NCBI RefSeq assembly: GCF_002836205.1
Contig: NZ_PJBE01000013.1
Coordinates: 1,426,001 to 1,490,000, forward strand
Reading direction: 5' to 3'
DNA length: 64,000 nt
Source: Shewanella sp. Choline-02u-19
GTDB taxonomy: Bacteria > Pseudomonadota > Gammaproteobacteria > Enterobacterales > Shewanellaceae
Position 1 is the stretch's first letter; every line of letters begins with the position of its first letter. The notes beneath the pieces were generated by a model that saw only the letters and a list, made by a program, of their open reading frames with translations, was not told the DNA's origin and made no database searches. A program made the position numbers and the translations under genes. Below are positions 49,667-58,046 of this stretch, in pieces.

Positions 49667-51856
49667 TTAACTGGCTTTAGCTGTTGTTATCGATTTAGCT
49701 TGGATGCGATAAGCATGTAAAAGAGGTTCGGTATAGCCGGATGGTTGCTCTTGCCCTTTAAATACTAGATCACAAGCCGCTTTAAACGCAATACCATCAA
49801 AATTAGGTGCCATATTGATATAGAGTTTATCCACTTTATTCTGACTATCAACCACCGCCGCCATCTTTTTAAGTGCAGCCATTACTTCATCTTCAGTGCA
49901 TATTCCGTGTGCTAACCAATTGGCCAGATGCTGTGAAGAGATCCTTAATGTCGCTCTGTCTTCCATTAAACCAACGTTATTGATATCAGGCACTTTGGAG
50001 CAACCCACACCTTGATCAATCCAACGCACCACATAACCTAATATACCTTGGGCATTATTTTCTAATTCAAAGGCTTTAAGCTCTGCTGACAACGTATCAG
50101 GTTCGAGCATTAAAGGGATGGTGAGCAGATCATCGAGCTTTGCGCGTGATCTTAGCTTGAGTTGGTCCTGCACATCCCTAACATTGACTTGATGGTAATG
50201 GGTAGAATGCAGTACTGCGCCATTGGGTGAAGGAACCCAAGCCGTATTTGCGCCCGCTTTAGGGTGCCCTATCTTCTGCGCTAACATGGCGGCCATTTCG
50301 TCAGGCATCGGCCACATACCCTTACCTATTTGTGAACGGCCTTGCAGACCGCACTCTAAACCGATATCAACATTCCAATCTTCATACGCTGCTATCCATT
50401 TCTGTTGTTTCATCAGCGATTTTGCTACAAAAGGTCCTGCTTGCATTGACGTATGGATCTCATCCCCGGTCCTATCTAAAAAGCCAGTATTGATAAACAC
50501 CACACGCTCTGATGCCACCCGTATACACTCTTTAAGGTTAACGGTAGTACGACGCTCTTCATCCATAATGCCCACTTTAATGGTATTACGGGCAAGCTTT
50601 AATGCGTCTTCAATTTTAGTAAACAGATCACAAGTAAATTTAACCTCTTCTGGACCATGCATCTTGGGCTTAACAATATTGACTGAGCCCTTGCGGCTGT
50701 TACTACGATTATTGTTATTTCCTTTAAGATCATGCATTGCAGCAAGTACGGTGAGCATACCGTCTAAGATCCCTTCAGGAACTTCTCTGCCCTCTTTATC
50801 TAGCACAGCATTGATGGTCATTAGATGCCCAACATTACGCACAAAGAGTAAGCTTCTGCCCGCAAGGACCAATTTTTGACCTTTAGGATTGAGGTATGTA
50901 CGGTCTTCATTAAGCTGGCGGATAATCTCTTTGCCATTTTTGGATACTGAAGCAGACAAGTTACCTTGCATCAACCCTAGCCAATTACGATAGATCTCAA
51001 CTTTATCTTCAGCGTCAACAGCGGCCACTGAGTCTTCACAATCCATAATGGTTGTGACTGCGGCTTCGACTAACAAATCACTCACGCCAGCCAGATCGCT
51101 TTTACCTATGACACTGGTAGCATCAATCTGGATCTCAATATGTAGACCGTTATTTTTCAGTAAAATAGCACTAGGGCTCGCCTTTGAACCTTGATAGCCA
51201 ACAAATCGCTCTGCTTGTGCCAGTCCTGTTATATTGCCATTGTTAAGCGTTGCCTTTAGCTCACCAGCGTCAACAACGTATTCAGTCACCTCTGCATGAC
51301 TGGCGTTAGACAATGGAGCGGCGGTATCAAGATGCTGTTTCGCGAAGGCTATCACCTTGGCTCCGCGCACAGGATTGTAACTTTTGGTGAGCTCTGCGCC
51401 ATCTTGCTCTGATATTGCATCGGTACCATATAATGCGTCATATAAGCTTCCCCAACGCGCGTTTGCAGCATTTAGCGCGAAACGTGCATTCTTAACGGGA
51501 ACGACCAGTTGCGGCCCTGCTTGCTGAGTAATTTCGGTATCAACATTTTCAGTACTAATCGAAAAAGGTTCACCTTCAGCGACTAAGTAACCAATATCGT
51601 AAAGAAATACTTTATAGGCGTCCGAGTCAAAATCATTGCCTTTATTGCCGACATGCCATTCATCCAACTGATGTTGCAATTGCTCTCGCTTCTCTAACAG
51701 CTGACGATTGATTGGGGAAAACTCAGTGACGATCTCTTCGAATTTAGCCCAAACCGACTTTGCATTCATTCCTGTACCAGGACACATTTCGTTTTCGACG
51801 AGATTAGCTAACTCAGTGGCGACTTGTAGACCACCGATTTGAATATATGTTGTCAT
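49667..51856 (-). CDS. glcB: Malate synthase G
   Basis: Condenses glyoxylate with acetyl-CoA to malate, the second step of the glyoxylate shunt. It is 729 residues, the monomeric G isoform (the A form is about 530). It has IQIGGLQVATELANLV, a catalytic-region MDCEDSVAAVDAEDK, AGRSLLFVRNVGHLMT and the GIMDEERRTTVNLKE block. The open frame reaches 51904, but ATG 51856 has AGGGG at the right distance and starts MTTYIQIGGL. It is leftward, with a LysR gene upstream on the same strand and isocitrate lyase divergent beyond that. Confidence 0.95.
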   Translation of the reverse strand: MTTYIQIGGLQVATELANLVENEMCPGTGMNAKSVWAKFEEIVTEFSPINRQLLEKREQLQHQLDEWHVGNKGNDFDSDAYKVFLYDIGYLVAEGEPFSISTENVDTEITQQAGPQLVVPVKNARFALNAANARWGSLYDALYGTDAISEQDGAELTKSYNPVRGAKVIAFAKQHLDTAAPLSNASHAEVTEYVVDAGELKATLNNGNITGLAQAERFVGYQGSKASPSAILLKNNGLHIEIQIDATSVIGKSDLAGVSDLLVEAAVTTIMDCEDSVAAVDAEDKVEIYRNWLGLMQGNLSASVSKNGKEIIRQLNEDRTYLNPKGQKLVLAGRSLLFVRNVGHLMTINAVLDKEGREVPEGILDGMLTVLAAMHDLKGNNNNRSNSRKGSVNIVKPKMHGPEEVKFTCDLFTKIEDALKLARNTIKVGIMDEERRTTVNLKECIRVASERVVFINTGFLDRTGDEIHTSMQAGPFVAKSLMKQQKWIAAYEDWNVDIGLECGLQGRSQIGKGMWPMPDEMAAMLAQKIGHPKAGANTAWVPSPNGAVLHSTHYHQVNVRDVQDQLKLRSRAKLDDLLTIPLMLEPDTLSAELKAFELENNAQGILGYVVRWIDQGVGCSKVPDINNVGLMEDRATLRISSQHLANWLAHGICTEDEVMAALKKMAAVVDSQNKVDKLYINMAPNFDGIAFKAACDLVFKGQEQPSGYTEPLLHAYRIQAKSITTAKAS

Positions 51857-52069
51857 GTTTTGCCCCTGTTCATCCTTTGCACCGCTCTTAAGTTGCTCGA
51901 GCACTTATCATCCATCTATTGATTACACCTATGAAGGGTAATTTTCTTTACCCTATATCAAGCAATACACATTTATCCAGTTTATAGCTGTTATTCCCAC
52001 TATTCACCAAACTTATGCAAAATAGCTTTTTGGTGTTATTTAACGTCACTTTTGACTAAATACAACTTA

Positions 52070-53020
52070 TTAGCCATTACCACGACTAAAACTATCGGCT
52101 GTTTTAGTGATCAGTTGCCTCATCCATTTATGCGCTGGATTATGCTGTAGTAAAGGGCTCCACGCCATAGTGAGTGCGATGGGTTGTATGATAAACGGCG
52201 GTGCGACAATGCTAACACGGTCGTTATGCTCGTACTGCCTGGCCATCTTACTTGGTATGGTTGCGATCAAATCTTGTTGCTCCGCCAACAAACAGGCTGC
52301 TTGGTAATGCCGAGTAAATACAGTAATACGTCGCTTAACGCCTATCCGTGTTAACGCTTCATCGACCCATCCTAACCGCTGTACATCATCTGGGTCCATA
52401 CCAACCCCAACGCCCATTCCCGTCTTGCTAACCCATACATGTTTGGCTTCTAGATAACTTTCAAGTGAAAACTTCTCCAATACAGGATTTGTCTTACTTA
52501 TCAGGCAACTAAAGTCATCACTCCAGAGTACTTTTTGATGAAAAGATTGTGGAATACTATCAAATCGATTGATCACCATATCGACTCTTCCTTGTTCTAC
52601 ATCAGGGAAATTGACGTCGCTTGGGGTCATGATATCAAGAATAATATTAGGCGCTTCAGTACGAAGCTTTGCAATAAGCGGTGGGATCAATGTCGCTTCA
52701 GCATAATCACTTGCCATAACACGGAAGACTTTTTCACTTTCTGCAGCATTAAAATCGGCACGTGGCTGTACGGCTTTTTCTAAACCAATCATTAACTCGC
52801 TTATTGTTGGCTGCAACTCTTGCGCTCTTTCAGTGGGCGTCATCCCTTGGCTAGTCCTAATGAGCAAGGGATCATCAAACAATGTCCGCAACCTTTTTAG
52901 ACCATTACTCATCGCGGGTTGGCTGATTCCTAGTTGATCAGCTGCTCTGGTAACATTTCGTTCACGTAGTAAAACATCTAAATAAACCAACAAATTCAGG
53001 TCGATACGAGATATATTCAT
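52070..53020 (-). CDS. LysR-family transcriptional regulator of the glyoxylate-shunt locus
   Basis: 316 residues. The N-terminal winged HTH has LNLLVYLDVLLRERNVTRAADQLGISQPAMSNGLKRLR, with PLLIRTSQGMTPTERAQEL after it, and the C-terminal periplasmic-binding-like effector domain follows. It lies between malate synthase G (same strand, 213 nt downstream) and isocitrate lyase (divergent, 110 nt away). By the usual LysR pattern it probably regulates the divergent aceA, and perhaps glcB. No T-N11-A box is convincing in the 110-nt gap. Confidence 0.85.
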   Translation of the reverse strand: MNISRIDLNLLVYLDVLLRERNVTRAADQLGISQPAMSNGLKRLRTLFDDPLLIRTSQGMTPTERAQELQPTISELMIGLEKAVQPRADFNAAESEKVFRVMASDYAEATLIPPLIAKLRTEAPNIILDIMTPSDVNFPDVEQGRVDMVINRFDSIPQSFHQKVLWSDDFSCLISKTNPVLEKFSLESYLEAKHVWVSKTGMGVGVGMDPDDVQRLGWVDEALTRIGVKRRITVFTRHYQAACLLAEQQDLIATIPSKMARQYEHNDRVSIVAPPFIIQPIALTMAWSPLLQHNPAHKWMRQLITKTADSFSRGNG

Positions 53021-53130
53021 AAGATAAATACCGAGAATAGAAACTATAAATTAGACTTATTTAACCAAATCTAACTAATATTTTCAACGTAATCAATTGC
53101 CGCCAATCATATTGTTAAAGGAATATACGC

Positions 53131-54711
53131 ATGACAAACTACAGAACTAACATCGATGAAGCCGCTACCTTGATTAATGCAGAAGGTAGTGCATGGAATG
53201 CAATCAACCCAGAATCAGTAGCGCGTATGCGGTTACAGAATCGTTTTCAAACTGGGTTGGACATCGCTAAGTATACTGCCAAGATTATGCGTGAAGATAT
53301 GGACAACTACGATAAGGACACTTCGCAGTACACCCAGTCTCTCGGTTGTTGGCATGGTTTTATTGCCCAGCAAAAAATGATTTCGATTAAAAAACATCTG
53401 CTAACCACTAAACGTCGTTACTTATACCTTTCTGGTTGGATGGTTGCGGCGCTTCGTAGTGAGTTTGGTCCCCTCCCTGACCAATCAATGCATGAGAAGA
53501 CGTCTGTAGCGGCCCTCATCAAAGAATTGTACACCTTCCTTCGCCAAGCCGATGCGCGCGAATTAGGCGGCTTATTCCGTCAGCTAGACGCTGCTAGTGC
53601 AAGTGAAAAGAGCGCGATTCAAGATAAAATTAATAACTTTGAAACTCACGTAGTACCAATTATCGCCGATATTGACGCTGGTTTTGGTAATGAAGAAGCC
53701 ACCTATCTGATGGCTAAGCAGATGATTGAAGCCGGCGCTTGTTGTATTCAGTTAGAGAACCAAGTGTCTGATGTTAAGCAGTGTGGCCACCAAGACGGAA
53801 AAGTCACCGTCCCACATGTTGAGTTTTTAGCAAAAATAAACGCAGTGCGTTATGCATTTTTAGAACTCGGAATTGATGACGGCGTCATTGTAGCTCGTAC
53901 CGATTCTTTGGGTGCCGGTTTGACTCAAAAGATTGCCGTGACTAGCGAAGCTGGTGATTTGGGTGACCAATACAACTCATTCCTTGAAGTTGAGGCTATC
54001 GATGCAGCCGAACTTGCAAACGGTGATGTTGTCTTCCAGCAAGGCGGACAACTCGTTAAACCTTCTCGTTTACCAAACGGACTGTTTAAGTTCCGTGCAG
54101 GTACAGGTGAAGAGCGTTGTGTATTGGATTGCATTACTTCATTACAAAATGGCGCAGATCTACTTTGGATTGAAACTGAGAAGCCACATGTATCTCAGAT
54201 TGGTGCCATGGTTAACGAGATCCGTAAGACCGTTCCAAATGCCAAGCTGGTGTATAACAACTCACCATCGTTCAACTGGACTCTTAACTTCCGTCAGCAA
54301 GTGTTTGACGCAATGAAAGAGGCTGGCCAAGATGTGACAGCTTATAACCGTGAACAGTTGATGAGTGTCGATTACGATACTACTGAACTCGCCATTCAGG
54401 CAGATGAAAAAATCCGTACTTTCCAATCCGATTCTGCTCGTGAAGCCGGCATTTTCCATCATCTTATTACGTTACCGACTTATCATACTGCTGCGCTATC
54501 GACTGATAACCTTGCCAAAGAGTACTTTGGCGACCAAGGTATGCTTGGTTATGTCGCCAACGTACAGCGTAAAGAGATCCGCCAAGGTATTGCATGTGTT
54601 AAACATCAAAACATGGCAGGTTCTGATATGGGTGATGCTCATAAAGAATACTTCTCTGGTGACCAAGCGCTTAAAGCATCGGGTAAAGACAACACCATGA
54701 ACCAATTTTAG
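53131..54711 (+). CDS. aceA: Isocitrate lyase
   Basis: Cleaves isocitrate to glyoxylate and succinate, committing carbon to the glyoxylate shunt. Its 526 residues match the longer Pseudomonas-type isocitrate lyases rather than the 434-residue E. coli AceA. The catalytic loop reads VKQCGHQDGKVTVPH, with Gln replacing the second Lys of the KKCGH signature, as I recall for this subfamily. ADIDAGFGN and ARTDSLGA are metal- and substrate-binding blocks. AAAGGA precedes the ATG. It has its own strong terminator. Confidence 0.95.
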   Translation: MTNYRTNIDEAATLINAEGSAWNAINPESVARMRLQNRFQTGLDIAKYTAKIMREDMDNYDKDTSQYTQSLGCWHGFIAQQKMISIKKHLLTTKRRYLYLSGWMVAALRSEFGPLPDQSMHEKTSVAALIKELYTFLRQADARELGGLFRQLDAASASEKSAIQDKINNFETHVVPIIADIDAGFGNEEATYLMAKQMIEAGACCIQLENQVSDVKQCGHQDGKVTVPHVEFLAKINAVRYAFLELGIDDGVIVARTDSLGAGLTQKIAVTSEAGDLGDQYNSFLEVEAIDAAELANGDVVFQQGGQLVKPSRLPNGLFKFRAGTGEERCVLDCITSLQNGADLLWIETEKPHVSQIGAMVNEIRKTVPNAKLVYNNSPSFNWTLNFRQQVFDAMKEAGQDVTAYNREQLMSVDYDTTELAIQADEKIRTFQSDSAREAGIFHHLITLPTYHTAALSTDNLAKEYFGDQGMLGYVANVQRKEIRQGIACVKHQNMAGSDMGDAHKEYFSGDQALKASGKDNTMNQF

Positions 54712-54776
54712 CTAATGTCGTCTTTGGATTTACTAAGTTTTTTGAAGTGGACTTAGCCCCAAAGTAAGCTAACGCT

Positions 54777-54806
54777 AAAAGGCCTGCTCTAATGCAGGCC
54801 TTTTTA
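54777..54806 (+). terminator. Intrinsic terminator of aceA
   Basis: A GGCCTGC/GCAGGCC stem (7 bp) with a 6-nt loop, preceded by AAAA and followed by five T, 65 nt after the aceA stop. Confidence 0.9.
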
Positions 54807-54812
54807 CATCTA

Positions 54813-54836
54813 AACATTTCATCTAGATGAAATGTT
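54813..54836. repeat. 24-bp perfect palindrome
   Basis: The left half AACATTTCATCT is followed directly by its exact reverse complement, with no spacer. It starts 7 nt after the aceA terminator and has no T tract. A spacer-free perfect palindrome of this length suggests a dimeric protein-binding site rather than a hairpin. Confidence 0.75.
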
Positions 54837-55275
54837 GCATTGAAATATTTTCAACCGACCATAACGATATAGAATAGAGATAACTGTCAATTGACGTGTC
54901 TACGTATGATTTTAAAATCAAAAAAATTCACAATGTAATGATAGACATTATCTAATACCTACTGAGAGTTCATATTTAGAATAGTTTTAACGCTTAATTC
55001 ACTTTCATTATTCTCCTTAAATAGCCGGATAAATAAATAGGAAATCAGCATTGTTAAGGGCTGTCGAAAGGGTCATGTTTCGGAATGACGTCACTGATTG
55101 ATAGATAAAGACAATATGACGGTTATTGGAGGGCTTCACTTTCAAAATGCGATCCATGTAATATTCAACCATAACAATATATCAATACGTAACCGCAATA
55201 ATTATTGCTACCGTTTAGGTTGATGTAGGCTGCGCATTCGTCGTTATGAGTATTTTTATATCACCCATTGGACTT

Positions 55276-55368
55276 ATGAAAATAGGCTTTACACTGATAG
55301 AAATTATCATTGCTTTTTTGACTCTAACAGGAAGATCAAATCAACTTTTCTTAAGCCGCCTTTGTTAA
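55276..55368 (+). pseudogene. Orphan type IV pilin-like N-terminal fragment
   Basis: A 30-codon frame begins MKIGFTLIEIIIAFLTLTG. KxGFTLIE is the prepilin peptidase recognition and cleavage motif, with Glu at mature position 5 and a hydrophobic helix after it. The frame then ends at a stop after about 12 unrelated residues, so no pilin head domain exists. GGA lies 5 nt before the ATG. It is most simply a decayed pilin gene; other frames downstream do not continue the domain. No pilus genes are nearby. Confidence 0.45.
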
Positions 55369-55389
55369 TTTATTAATACCAAAATCTTT

Positions 55390-55707
55390 TTAGATTAAGT
55401 AGTCACGTTCCACCTTTGCGATCCTCAGTGCAAAACGGCTATACCACTTCTCTTTCCCCATTGCCTGTGCTTGCAGGTGTTCAGCATTTTGTTTCCACGC
55501 CTTAATGGCATCGAGCGTTTGCCAATAGGAGACCGTAATGCCGAGCTCTTCTCGTGCTGCTTCAATCCCTAAAAATCCCGGTTGGTTTAGTGCTAATTCA
55601 ACCATGCGCGCCCCCATTGCATGGTAGCCTTCAGTATCGGCAGATAAAACTGAAGTAAACACCACACAGTAATACGGTGGTTTAGGAGTATTGGCTAATG
55701 TTGTCAT
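55390..55707 (-). CDS. Antibiotic biosynthesis monooxygenase (ABM)-domain protein
   Basis: 105 residues forming one ferredoxin-like ABM domain: YYCVVFTSVL, then MVELALNQPGFLGIEAARE, a central ITVSYWQTLDAIKAWKQNAEH and a C-terminal WYSRFALRIAKVER. Such small proteins are often quinone- or heme-linked oxygenases or unassigned. No partner genes of that kind are adjacent. It is a single gene between the long intergenic region and the S9 peptidase gene, with GGA about 8 nt before its ATG. Confidence 0.85.
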   Translation of the reverse strand: MTTLANTPKPPYYCVVFTSVLSADTEGYHAMGARMVELALNQPGFLGIEAAREELGITVSYWQTLDAIKAWKQNAEHLQAQAMGKEKWYSRFALRIAKVERDYLI

Positions 55708-55755
55708 ATCATTCCATTGTTAAATACTATTTGGAAAAAGTGCGCTCAAGAAAGC

Positions 55756-55782
55756 AAAAAAAAACCAGAACATATGTTCTGG
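55756..55782 (-). terminator. Intrinsic terminator of the S9 peptidase gene
   Basis: CCAGAACATATGTTCTGG is a perfect 18-bp palindrome. On the minus strand it is followed by nine T, 17 nt after the S9 peptidase stop. Confidence 0.9.
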
Positions 55783-55798
55783 CTTTTCATCATCGTAT

Positions 55799-57850
55799 TT
55801 ACTTCTCGGTCCAGCGGTCCATCCAGCCTAGAACATTGTCGTACCATTGCTCTAAGTTATCAGGGTTTAAAATCCAGTGGTTTTCATCTGGGTAAACCAA
55901 TAGCTCAGATGGGATCCCTTTACGCTGCATAAATGTGTAGGCAGCAAGTCCTTGACCGTAAGGAACACGGAAATCTTTCTCACCATGAATAACTAACATC
56001 GGTGTCTTCCAGTTATCGACGTAGTTAACTGGGTTGAACTTTTCGTAAAGGTCTTTGTTGTCGGCATAGGTGCCGCCAAATTCATACTCAGGGAACCATA
56101 GCTCCTCAGTGACGTAATACATAGAGCGCATGTCGAATAGACCCGCGTGGTTAACGAGGCATTTAAAACCATCGCTCCAGTTACCCTCGATCCAGTTCAT
56201 CATGTAGCCGCCGTATGAACCACCCAGTGCACAAGCACGGTCGCCATCAAGCCATTTCTGCTGCTGAGTCACCGCCGCGAGGCCTTTTTGTAGATCTTCA
56301 AGCGGCTTACCGCCCCAATCTTGAGTAATTGAATCGGTAAATGCTTGGCCATAGCCAGTTGAACCGTGGAAATCAATCATCACTACGCCATAACCAGCGC
56401 CGGCCCATAGCTGTGCATTCCAGCGACTGCTAAAAGAGTTACCGAATGAACCTTGTGGTCCACCGTGTACCAAAAAGGCAATCGGGTATTGCTCGCCCGC
56501 TTTATAGTTACTTGGTTTTATCCAGTAACCATAAACCTCTTCGTTATTCCAACCTTTAAAGCTAAACTGCTGATATTCACCAAATTTAATTTCAGCCAGC
56601 TTATCCTTGTTTATCTCAGTTAAACGGTTTAGGTTTTGACCATCTAGATTAATTGAATAAAGATCGCCAGGTTCAACCAGTGACTTATTGCTGAATATAA
56701 TCTTGTCCGCATTGATCCCAACGACACTGTTACTGCCTTCGTTATAGATGGTTTTAACATCACCAAACTGGGTATTAACTTCGAAGATAGAGACTTGCCC
56801 AATATCTTGAGCGGTGACGTAAAGCGTTTTGTTGTCTTTACCAAATGCCAATGAGCTTGGGCTACGATCCCACAGCGGCGCAACCTCTTTTTCTTGGCCA
56901 GTGACAGTGTCACGCAGCATGATGCGATAACGATCAGCCTCAAAACCGGGTTTCGACATCGCTAAATAAGCTAAATAACGTCCATCTGCAGAATAAGTGG
57001 GGTGAGCGTCCCACGCTTTATTCGCTTCAGTTAAATTTTTAACATCACCGCCATCAACACTGACTTGCCATAAATCGTAGTTTGTCGTCCAAGCTTGATC
57101 TTTACTCGGCGCTTTAGCGCTATAAACAACGTACTTGCCATCGGGCGTGAACGTCACTTCTTCCATACCAGAGAAAGGCTTTGGGGGCGTTTCAGTATCT
57201 AAGCCTGCGGTAACATCAACAGCCGTAGTGACCGTCTTACCATTTAGCTTAGCGACAAATAAGTGGCTTCTTGAATGGTCATTCCAGGTATCCCAGTGGC
57301 GAACCATTAACTGCTTATACTCTCGACCTGTTGAGGTACGCACAGCTTCGGCATCAAACTTCTCTTTTGAGCAGTTGAGGTCTTTACAGTCTGGGAAAAC
57401 ACGCATGTTAACCACGGCTTGAGTGCCGTCATTTGAAAGCTTAAAACCTTCAACGTCGAGTGGGAAATCAGAAACTTGTTTAGCTTCGCCACCATCGAGT
57501 GCTAGTTGATATAGCTGACTTGAGCCATTGCGAGCAGCAAGAAAATAGATGCTCTTGTCGTTTGGGCCAAAGGCAACACTGTGCTCTGTACCGGCAAACT
57601 GGGTAATTTGTTTCACATTAGCAGTGCTTGAGTCTAAATCTTGGATATAAAGGTCTGAACTGCCCTTTCCATTAGTATCAACATTTTTGACAGCATAGAC
57701 CACTTTGGTGCCATCATTGGATAATACAGCCGAATGGAGCTTATTGATTTTAACTAACTGTTGGACGGTGAAAGGCGTGGGTGTTGCAGCTTGTACGCTA
57801 AAAACAGCGCCAGCAGATGCTAACGCCATAATGATTGCAGTTTTTTTCAT
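55799..57850 (-). CDS. Secreted S9-family peptidase (prolyl oligopeptidase superfamily)
   Basis: 683 residues. The Sec signal peptide MKKTAIIMALASAGAVFSVQAA (cleavage near residue 22) targets it to the periplasm or beyond. An N-terminal beta-propeller made of TolB/WD-like repeats (about 30-420; for example AVVNMRVFPDCKD, ADGRYLAYLAMS) precedes the alpha/beta-hydrolase domain. The domain has the catalytic Ser in LGGSYGGYMMNW, Asp in HGEKDFRVPYGQ and His in YPDENHWILNPD. The arrangement fits dipeptidyl-peptidase IV or acylaminoacyl-peptidase-like enzymes; exact specificity is not determinable. It is monocistronic. Confidence 0.9.
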   Translation of the reverse strand: MKKTAIIMALASAGAVFSVQAATPTPFTVQQLVKINKLHSAVLSNDGTKVVYAVKNVDTNGKGSSDLYIQDLDSSTANVKQITQFAGTEHSVAFGPNDKSIYFLAARNGSSQLYQLALDGGEAKQVSDFPLDVEGFKLSNDGTQAVVNMRVFPDCKDLNCSKEKFDAEAVRTSTGREYKQLMVRHWDTWNDHSRSHLFVAKLNGKTVTTAVDVTAGLDTETPPKPFSGMEEVTFTPDGKYVVYSAKAPSKDQAWTTNYDLWQVSVDGGDVKNLTEANKAWDAHPTYSADGRYLAYLAMSKPGFEADRYRIMLRDTVTGQEKEVAPLWDRSPSSLAFGKDNKTLYVTAQDIGQVSIFEVNTQFGDVKTIYNEGSNSVVGINADKIIFSNKSLVEPGDLYSINLDGQNLNRLTEINKDKLAEIKFGEYQQFSFKGWNNEEVYGYWIKPSNYKAGEQYPIAFLVHGGPQGSFGNSFSSRWNAQLWAGAGYGVVMIDFHGSTGYGQAFTDSITQDWGGKPLEDLQKGLAAVTQQQKWLDGDRACALGGSYGGYMMNWIEGNWSDGFKCLVNHAGLFDMRSMYYVTEELWFPEYEFGGTYADNKDLYEKFNPVNYVDNWKTPMLVIHGEKDFRVPYGQGLAAYTFMQRKGIPSELLVYPDENHWILNPDNLEQWYDNVLGWMDRWTEK

Positions 57851-57939
57851 CGTTTTAGTCTTATTGTTATGTTTAAAGGTGTGTTACCACGATGGGCGAC
57901 AAAATAATCCCTGGAGCGATACAGACACTATCCAAAATA

Positions 57940-57968
57940 AATGGCTTAAGCAATACGTTTAAGCCATT
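57940..57968 (-). terminator. Probable 3' hairpin of the fumarase gene
   Basis: AATGGCTTAA and TTAAGCCATT pair perfectly (10 bp) around a 9-nt loop, 78 nt after the fumarase stop. On the minus strand TATTTTGG follows, a poor U tract, so termination may be partial. Confidence 0.45.
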
Positions 57969-58046
57969 CAGAGCAGACGCTATATCAATAGCGCCGTTAA
58001 CTTTCCGTTAATGTGATAGCGACTATAGAGTCATGCCGCTGTGTCA

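Larger units (their letters stand above)
54807..55389. other. 580-nt intergenic region downstream of aceA
   Basis: Mostly AT-rich without a convincing full gene. It holds a 24-bp perfect palindrome at its left end (54813-54836) and a short open frame resembling the N-terminus of a type IV pilin (55276-55368). Nothing else is recognisable. Confidence 0.7.

Noticed and set aside
51935..51954. Small hairpin AGGGTAA/TTACCCT in the leader of malate synthase G
   Set aside because: It is short and AT-rich, with no T tract or alternative pairing seen. There is not enough to call an attenuator or riboswitch.
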